DNA from: Helicobacteraceae bacterium
Lineage (GTDB): Bacteria; Campylobacterota; Campylobacteria; Campylobacterales; Sulfurimonadaceae
Assembly (NCBI GenBank): GCA_015489055.1
Contig: WFMO01000183.1
Location: 1-5,126, forward strand
Reading direction: 5' to 3'
DNA: 5,126 nucleotides
Positions 1 to 5,126 of the stretch are shown in pieces. The position numbers were made by a program, and so were the translations under genes. Numbering within the stretch: the first letter of the stretch is position 1; the number at the start of each line of letters is the position of its first letter. Under the pieces are notes generated by a model. That model did no database searches, had not been told where the DNA came from, and worked only from the letters and a program-made list of their open reading frames with translations.

Positions 1-585
<585 letters not shown>

Positions 586-591
586 TATAAA

Positions 592-596
592 AAGGA
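592..596 (+). promoter_or_regulatory. Ribosome binding site of rpoZ
   Basis: AAGGA lies in the short pyrH-rpoZ gap, 5 nt before the ATG at 602. It decides the rpoZ start in favour of that ATG over an upstream in-frame TTG at 575, which lies inside the pyrH end and has no such site. Confidence 0.75.
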
Positions 597-601
597 AATA
601 T

Positions 602-823
602 ATGAGACTTGAAGAATTAACTGCGAAAGCGCTAAAGAGTGCAAATATTGATAGATATACACTGGCATTAGCAGTTTCAAAACGTACAGATGAGTTGTTA
701 AACGGTGCTAGCAGTAAGCTAAACATAGACGTTAAAAATTTTAAAGCTGCTGATTTGGCTTTAATGGAGATTGCAGAAGGATTAATTAGCGTAAAAGGAT
801 TTGTACAAAAAAAAGTTAAATAA
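602..823 (+). CDS. rpoZ: DNA-directed RNA polymerase omega subunit
   Basis: This gene encodes a 73-residue protein that matches the small omega subunit, which binds beta' and assists RNA polymerase assembly and stability. The recognisable core is RYTLALAVSKRTDELLNGA (residues 18-36), equivalent to the RY/F-x-L-x-x-x-x-A-x-R-A-x-x-L helix of the family, followed by ADLALMEIAEGLI (50-62), the helix with the conserved E-I-A-x-G. The length is normal for Campylobacterota omegas and shorter than the ~91-residue E. coli protein. The start at the ATG of base 602 is supported by a well-spaced AAGGA. The N-terminus reads MRLEEL and lacks the M-A-R motif that in E. coli omega helps form ppGpp site 1. 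The last codons contain an A8 run (807-814). It sits 16 nt after pyrH and 10 nt before spoT, so it is probably translated from the same mRNA. Confidence 0.93.
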   Translation: MRLEELTAKALKSANIDRYTLALAVSKRTDELLNGASSKLNIDVKNFKAADLALMEIAEGLISVKGFVQKKVK

Positions 824-833
824 AGTATTTTAA

Positions 834-836
834 GTG
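834..836 (+). promoter_or_regulatory. GTG start codon of spoT with weak ribosome binding site
   Basis: The spoT frame has a TAA at 831-833, so the GTG at 834 is the first possible start. No ATG occurs in frame before the conserved HD domain. Upstream there is only a poor TAAAG (821-825) that includes the rpoZ stop. The 10-nt distance from the rpoZ stop suggests translation by coupling or re-initiation. An in-frame TTG at 897 has no better site. Confidence 0.6.
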
Positions 837-2990
837 AATGATTTAAATATACAAGAGATTGAAAATATATATGATGTAAAAAGTGCAACACAATATTTGT
901 TTGCCAAAACATCACAAACATCAAGATTACTAAAAGCGCTTAATTTTGCTACTAAATCGCATGTAGGCCAGAGCAGAAAAAGTGGGGAACCTTATATAGT
1001 TCATCCTATAGTTGTCGCAGCTATTGTAGCGGATATAACAAGCGATGAAGCTATGGTAATAGCTGCTCTTTTACATGACGTTGTTGAAGATACTGATGTT
1101 ACGATTGAGAATATTTTAGAAGTATACGGCAATGATATAGCCCATCTTGTTGGCGGTTTAACCAAAATTGATTCTATAAGAGATGAGCAGTTAATATCGT
1201 CAACTTCAAACGAGAAATTAATTACTTCCGCATTATCGTTTCGAAAAATGTTGATTGCAAGTATTGAAGATGTACGCATTTTAGTTGTCAAATTATGTGA
1301 TAGGTTGCATAATATGTTGACGCTTGATGCTTTATCTAAAGCAAAGCAACATAGAATTGCAGAAGAAACACTTGTTGTTTATGCTCCCATCGCTCACCGC
1401 TTAGGCATTTCATTCATAAAAAATATTTTAGAAGATTTAAGTTTTTCATATCTTTTTACAAAACAGTACTATTATATTAAAAATTATTTACAAGAAAATT
1501 TTCAAGCTATCGATTTCAAATTAGATGAGTTTAAGCAAAATATTTCACGTCTTATGATTAAAAACGGCTTTTGTGAGGATGATTTTAAGATTATCGGTAG
1601 AATAAAACATAAATACTCCATATATCTCAAGATGCAAAGAAAAGGTATCGGCATTGATGAGATACTAGATTTATTGGCAATACGTATTTTAGTTGCAGAC
1701 ACACTTGATTGTTACAAGGTTTTAGGAATAGTGCATCTTCATTTTAAGCCGTTAGCATCAAGATTTAAAGATTATATAGCTATTGCAAAAGAGAATGGAT
1801 ATCAAACAATTCATTCTTCAGTTTTTTTTAATGCTGCAATTTTTGAAGTGCAAATTCGGACATTTGAGATGCACAATACTGCCGAATATGGTATCGCAGC
1901 ACATTGGAAGTACAAAAGTGGAGCTAATGAAGTAAAACTGGATTGGTTGTATAATCTTCAGTATCAGCATGAATCTGTTGAAAATTTTTATACAATGATT
2001 ACTAATGATTTGTATGGTGAAGATATAACGGTATTTTCTCCAAAAGGAGAAGCTTTTGCCTTGCCACGTGGAGCAATAGTGCTGGATTTTGCCTATGCCG
2101 TTCACACAGAGGTAGGTCATCGGGCGGTATCCGCACTAGTTAATAAGGTTAAAACTTCATTATTAGCTGAGATTAAAAATGGAGATATAGTAAAGATAGT
2201 GACATCAGATAAAGATGCTGTCAGATGTAGCTGGATAGATGCTGTTAAGACATCTAGAGCCAAATCAAATATGAAAGCACTGTGCAATGCAAAGCTAAGA
2301 GATATTGATAATTTGACCGGCTTAAATATAATCGCAACAGCTATGGGTCTTAACGCATCCAGAGTAGATGAATGGTTTAAAAAGCATAATTGTCATGAAA
2401 AAAGGTTGAAAATATCTACAGATAAAAATCAATTAAAAGATACAATATCTAAATATATATCTGAGTTGAGTCAAAATAAGAGATTTACAAATTTCTTAAC
2501 AAGAAGAAAATTTAAATTTAGGCACTATACGTTTTTAGGGGTTAAGATTATCAGTAATAAATCAGTCAGCGGTTTAGTTTTTGATTATTGTTGTCATCCA
2601 AAAATCTCTGATCCTATAGTAGGTATCCTTGAAGGTTCTAAAGTGCATGTACATCATAAGTTGTGTGAGCATGCCGTTGCTCAAATAGAAGATAATGTTG
2701 ACATGGTTTTTGTGCAGTGGGAAGATACAAATATCTATAATTATCATATGATAGTAACCTTGCAAAGCACCAAAGGGGCGCTAGCTAAGTTTTTAACTTA
2801 TTTGGCAAAACTTGATATCAATATTACAAGTATAGAGTTAGGAAGAGAAAAAGTGGAATATACCCGCTATTGTGAGATAGATTTTCATTCTACACAGGAA
2901 AAGATAAATTATCTTCAGAGTAAAATTGAAAAAGTAGTGAAATTAATAAGTATTACAAGAGCAGATGATGCCTATAAGAAAAATTCATAA
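834..2990 (+). CDS. spoT: Bifunctional (p)ppGpp synthetase/hydrolase (RelA/SpoT family)
   Basis: This long-form RSH protein of 718 residues makes and degrades the stringent-response alarmone (p)ppGpp. The N-terminal HD hydrolase has H57 (IVHP), H81-D82 and E85-D86 (LLHDVVEDT) and D156 (KLCDRLHNM), the metal and catalytic residues of the family. The synthetase domain has R256 and K258 (GRIKHKYSIY), D279 (ILDLLAIRI), the G-loop NGYQTIH (321-327) and E338 (FEVQIRT). The 23- and 59-residue spacings R256-D279-E338 match my recollection of the Streptococcus Rel enzyme, so both activities look intact. The regulatory half has a TGS domain (~396-457), a helical linker, a zinc-finger-like domain with C586-C587 and H607/C611 (~566-617) and a C-terminal ACT domain (~637-712). 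Campylobacterota generally carry a single such enzyme, named SpoT or Rel. It starts at GTG with a weak site just after rpoZ. A T8 run lies in the synthetase domain. Confidence 0.96.
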   Translation: MNDLNIQEIENIYDVKSATQYLFAKTSQTSRLLKALNFATKSHVGQSRKSGEPYIVHPIVVAAIVADITSDEAMVIAALLHDVVEDTDVTIENILEVYGNDIAHLVGGLTKIDSIRDEQLISSTSNEKLITSALSFRKMLIASIEDVRILVVKLCDRLHNMLTLDALSKAKQHRIAEETLVVYAPIAHRLGISFIKNILEDLSFSYLFTKQYYYIKNYLQENFQAIDFKLDEFKQNISRLMIKNGFCEDDFKIIGRIKHKYSIYLKMQRKGIGIDEILDLLAIRILVADTLDCYKVLGIVHLHFKPLASRFKDYIAIAKENGYQTIHSSVFFNAAIFEVQIRTFEMHNTAEYGIAAHWKYKSGANEVKLDWLYNLQYQHESVENFYTMITNDLYGEDITVFSPKGEAFALPRGAIVLDFAYAVHTEVGHRAVSALVNKVKTSLLAEIKNGDIVKIVTSDKDAVRCSWIDAVKTSRAKSNMKALCNAKLRDIDNLTGLNIIATAMGLNASRVDEWFKKHNCHEKRLKISTDKNQLKDTISKYISELSQNKRFTNFLTRRKFKFRHYTFLGVKIISNKSVSGLVFDYCCHPKISDPIVGILEGSKVHVHHKLCEHAVAQIEDNVDMVFVQWEDTNIYNYHMIVTLQSTKGALAKFLTYLAKLDINITSIELGREKVEYTRYCEIDFHSTQEKINYLQSKIEKVVKLISITRADDAYKKNS

Positions 2991-2995
2991 ATATT

Positions 2996-2999
2996 GGAA
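2996..2999 (+). promoter_or_regulatory. Ribosome binding site of tyrS
   Basis: GGAA in the 14-nt gap between spoT and tyrS begins 9 nt before the ATG at 3005, a workable Shine-Dalgarno distance. It supports that ATG as the start and independent ribosome entry within the operon. Confidence 0.55.
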
Positions 3000-3004
3000 T
3001 AGAG

Positions 3005-4207
3005 ATGATTGATAAAGCTTTAAAAGAGATAAGACGAGGTAGCGTAGAAATCATAGATTTTGAACGTATTAAAAAGTTATTAGAGAGATATTTTCATACC
3101 GGAGAAAGATATAATGTAAAAGCGGGCTTTGATCCGACTGCTCCGGACTTGCATCTAGGGCATACTGTGTTGTTACAAAAATTATCAATTTTTCAACAAT
3201 ACGGTGCAAATATTCAATTTTTAATTGGAGATTTTACTGCACAAATAGGAGATCCTACAGGTAAAAATGCAACACGAAAAGTCCTGTCAAAAGAGCAGGT
3301 TTTACAAAATGCAAAGAGCTACAAGGACCAGATTTTTAATATTTTAGATCCTGATAAGACTACAGTAGTGTTTAATTCTGTATGGTTGGATGCACTGGGG
3401 TCTAAAGGCTTGCTGGAACTCACTATGACATACAATGTGGCTAGAATGCTTGAACGAGATGATTTTGATAAGCGTTATAAAAGTAATGAATCTATCTCTA
3501 TCAGCGAATTTTTATATCCACTTTTACAGGGATACGATAGCGTACATTTAAAAAGCGATATAGAACTTGGCGGCACTGACCAAAAATTTAATCTGCTTAT
3601 GGGAAGGCATCTTCAAAGAACTTATGGTGTGATGGATGAGCAGTCTGTTGTTATGATGCCTATATTAGAAGGTTTGGACGGAATTCAGAAAATGAGCAAA
3701 TCATTGAATAATTATATCGGCGTTACAGAGAAAGCAAATGATATGTTTGGTAAAATTTTAAGTATATCTGATGAATTAATGTGGCGCTATTACGAACTCT
3801 TAAGCTCTAAAAATTTGGACGATATTGCTGCCATAAAAACTCAGGTTAATGAATCAAAGCTGCATCCAAAATACGTAAAAGAGATGCTTGCGCTTGAAAT
3901 TGTAGAGAGATTTCATTCTAAAAAGCAGGCACAAACCGCAAAAGAAGAGTTTGATAAAATTCATTTACAAAATAAAGTACCGAGTGAGATGCAATGTTTT
4001 GAAATAAAAGAAGAGTCAATTTGGATTGTTAAGGCTTTGTTAGAATGTAAGTTGGAGACATCATCATCTCAGGCCCGCAGAGATATAAAACAAGGTGGCG
4101 TAAAAGTCAATCAACAAAAAGTTATTGATGAGCAGGAGCAGCTCTTTGCGGGAGAGTATATTTTACAAGTAGGTAAGCGAAAGTTTGCAAAACTGAAGGT
4201 TTTATAA
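3005..4207 (+). CDS. tyrS: Tyrosyl-tRNA synthetase
   Basis: This class I aminoacyl-tRNA synthetase charges tRNA-Tyr with tyrosine using ATP in the cytosol. The protein is complete at 400 residues, the usual length. GFDPTAPDLHLGH (41-53) carries the HIGH-type ATP motif H50-L-G-H53. QGYDSVHLKSDIELGGTDQ (175-193) is the tyrosine-pocket region typical of TyrRS, with GGTDQ at 189-193. K229-MSKS is a canonical KMSKS loop. A C-terminal S4 RNA-binding domain covers about 345-400 (SSSQARRDIKQGGVKVN). The intact KMSKS and the APDLHLGH form place it with the TyrZ/type-2 bacterial TyrRS group rather than the E. coli TyrS type, whose loop is KFGK(S/T). The ATG at 3005 is preceded by GGAA. The stop codon shares its last A with the start of the next gene, so the two are translationally coupled. 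No T-box-like leader fits upstream. Confidence 0.97.
   Translation: MIDKALKEIRRGSVEIIDFERIKKLLERYFHTGERYNVKAGFDPTAPDLHLGHTVLLQKLSIFQQYGANIQFLIGDFTAQIGDPTGKNATRKVLSKEQVLQNAKSYKDQIFNILDPDKTTVVFNSVWLDALGSKGLLELTMTYNVARMLERDDFDKRYKSNESISISEFLYPLLQGYDSVHLKSDIELGGTDQKFNLLMGRHLQRTYGVMDEQSVVMMPILEGLDGIQKMSKSLNNYIGVTEKANDMFGKILSISDELMWRYYELLSSKNLDDIAAIKTQVNESKLHPKYVKEMLALEIVERFHSKKQAQTAKEEFDKIHLQNKVPSEMQCFEIKEESIWIVKALLECKLETSSSQARRDIKQGGVKVNQQKVIDEQEQLFAGEYILQVGKRKFAKLKVL
4195..4199 (+). promoter_or_regulatory. Ribosome binding site of the flavoprotein gene, inside tyrS
   Basis: GAAGG lies in the last codons of tyrS, 7 nt before the ATG at 4207. It fixes the start of the downstream gene at the TAATG overlap. 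Confidence 0.7.
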
Positions 4208-5126
4208 TGAAATTGCAGAGCATTAAAATAGGTAAACATAAGATTGATTATCCAATCATTCAAGGCGGTATGGGTGTTGGTATTAGCTGGGATAAGCTAG
4301 CAGGCAGTGTATCACACGAAGGAGGACTGGGTGTTATCAGCTCTGTTGGTACCGGATATTATAAAAATAAGGAATACGCACAAAAATTAGTTTCACAAAG
4401 GCCATTAGAGACTACAAGCTTTTATTCTAAAGAAGGATTATTTCATATTGTTGAAAATGCAAGAAAAATTTGTGGCGATAAGCCTTTGGCTGCAAATGTG
4501 TTGTATGCGATTAATGATTATGGAAGGGTTGTGCGCGATGCCTGTGAAGCGGGTGTGAATATAATAATAACCGGCGCCGGTTTACCGACAAACATGCCTG
4601 AATTTACAGAAGGTTATCCTGATGTTGCTCTTGTGCCGATTGTATCCTCTGCTAAAGCATTAATGATTATATGTAAAAGATGGCAGAAACGATACAATAG
4701 ATTGCCCGATGCCGTTATTTTAGAGGGACCAAAGAGCGGCGGACATCAAGGTTTTACGTATGAGCAATGTTTAATGCCCGAATATCAGCTAGAAAACCTT
4801 ATAGAATCTGTTGTTAAAGAGGCAAAAAAATGGGGAGATATCCCAGTTTTTGCAGCAGGCGGAATTTGGGATAAAAATGATATCGAAAAAATGATAAATT
4901 TAGGTGCCGATGGTGTTCAGATGGGTACACGTTTTATCGGAACGTATGAGTGTGATGCTCATGAAAATTTTAAAAAAGTATTGATGGCGGCAAAGGAAGA
5001 AGATATTGTTTTAATGGGTTCTCCCGTTGGGTATCCTGCGCGTGGTATTAAAACAAATTTGGTAAACCTAGTTGAGAAGCGTGAGGGTCCGGCGATTAAA
5101 TGTATATCAAATTGTGTTGCTCCATG
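4207..5126 (+). CDS. Nitronate monooxygenase-family FMN protein, 3'-truncated by the window edge
   Basis: The frame is open from the ATG at 4207 to the window end, giving 306 residues; relatives I recall are near 360, so about 55 residues are missing. It is a TIM-barrel FMN protein of the nitronate monooxygenase (2-nitropropane dioxygenase) family. Visible signatures are QGGMGVGISWDKLAGSVSHE (19-38) and GGLGVIS (39-45) at the N-terminal flavin site, TGAGLPTNMP (122-131), EGPKSGGHQGF (173-183) with H180 at the position of the family's catalytic histidine, and AAGGI (216-220) plus GADGVQMGTRF (233-243) for the FMN phosphate. Known members oxidise alkyl nitronates, but the natural substrate of this subgroup is uncertain. 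FabK-type enoyl-ACP reductase is a related alternative that I consider less likely. The visible end contains C299-x3-C303. Start choice rests on the 1-nt overlap with tyrS and a GAAGG site; it is the last visible gene of the operon. Confidence 0.9.
   Translation, partial: MKLQSIKIGKHKIDYPIIQGGMGVGISWDKLAGSVSHEGGLGVISSVGTGYYKNKEYAQKLVSQRPLETTSFYSKEGLFHIVENARKICGDKPLAANVLYAINDYGRVVRDACEAGVNIIITGAGLPTNMPEFTEGYPDVALVPIVSSAKALMIICKRWQKRYNRLPDAVILEGPKSGGHQGFTYEQCLMPEYQLENLIESVVKEAKKWGDIPVFAAGGIWDKNDIEKMINLGADGVQMGTRFIGTYECDAHENFKKVLMAAKEEDIVLMGSPVGYPARGIKTNLVNLVEKREGPAIKCISNCVAP

Noticed and set aside
1818..2120. 100-codon minus-strand open frame opposite the SpoT synthetase and TGS domains
   Set aside because: It is a shadow of a strongly conserved coding region, with no family signature or supporting ribosome binding site. 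The same applies to the shorter minus-strand frames at 90-356, 429-680, 1001-1291, 1502-1702 and 2574-2765.
2991..3004. Possible terminator, promoter or T-box leader between spoT and tyrS
   Set aside because: The gap is only 14 nt, with no inverted repeat or T-run; it holds just a ribosome binding site.
4207..5126. Identification of the last gene as FabK-type enoyl-ACP reductase
   Set aside because: The folds are related and SGGH is shared, but the GISWDKLA and GAGLPTNMP segments fit the nitronate monooxygenase-like group I recall downstream of tyrS in Campylobacterota, which usually use FabI. Not fully excluded.

Overview
The window is AT-rich (roughly one third G+C by eye) and almost entirely protein-coding, with all genes on the + strand. 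The order is pyrH (5'-truncated), rpoZ, spoT, tyrS, then a nitronate monooxygenase-family flavoprotein gene (3'-truncated). This order, the protein sequences and the codon use are what I expect of Campylobacterota (formerly Epsilonproteobacteria; Campylobacter, Helicobacter, Sulfurimonas and relatives). I cannot name the genus with confidence.

Layout: 1-585 is the C-terminal ~80% of UMP kinase. 602-823 encodes the RNA polymerase omega subunit. 834-2990 encodes a full-length bifunctional (p)ppGpp synthetase/hydrolase with HD, synthetase, TGS, zinc-finger-like and ACT domains. 3005-4207 encodes a complete tyrosyl-tRNA synthetase of the HLGH/KMSKS type. 4207-5126 is the N-terminal ~85% of a nitronate monooxygenase-like protein that runs off the window. 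The gaps are 16, 10 and 14 nt, followed by a 1-nt stop/start overlap (TAATG), so the genes very probably form one operon. No room exists for a terminator or a long promoter region, and no stretch over 16 nt lacks a gene. I saw no RNA genes, mobile elements, CRISPR array or long repeats.

Functionally this is a growth and information-processing operon: pyrimidine nucleotide supply (PyrH), transcription (omega), the stringent-response alarmone (SpoT) and tRNA charging (TyrRS). The flavoprotein's physiological substrate is unclear. The window looks like ordinary conserved core genome, and I found no convincing new system. The points most worth a second look are the cysteine pattern at the end of the flavoprotein, the omega N-terminus lacking the MAR-type ppGpp-contact motif while lying next to spoT, the weakly signalled GTG start of spoT, and two 8-nt homopolymer tracts (A8 at the rpoZ end, T8 inside the spoT synthetase domain).
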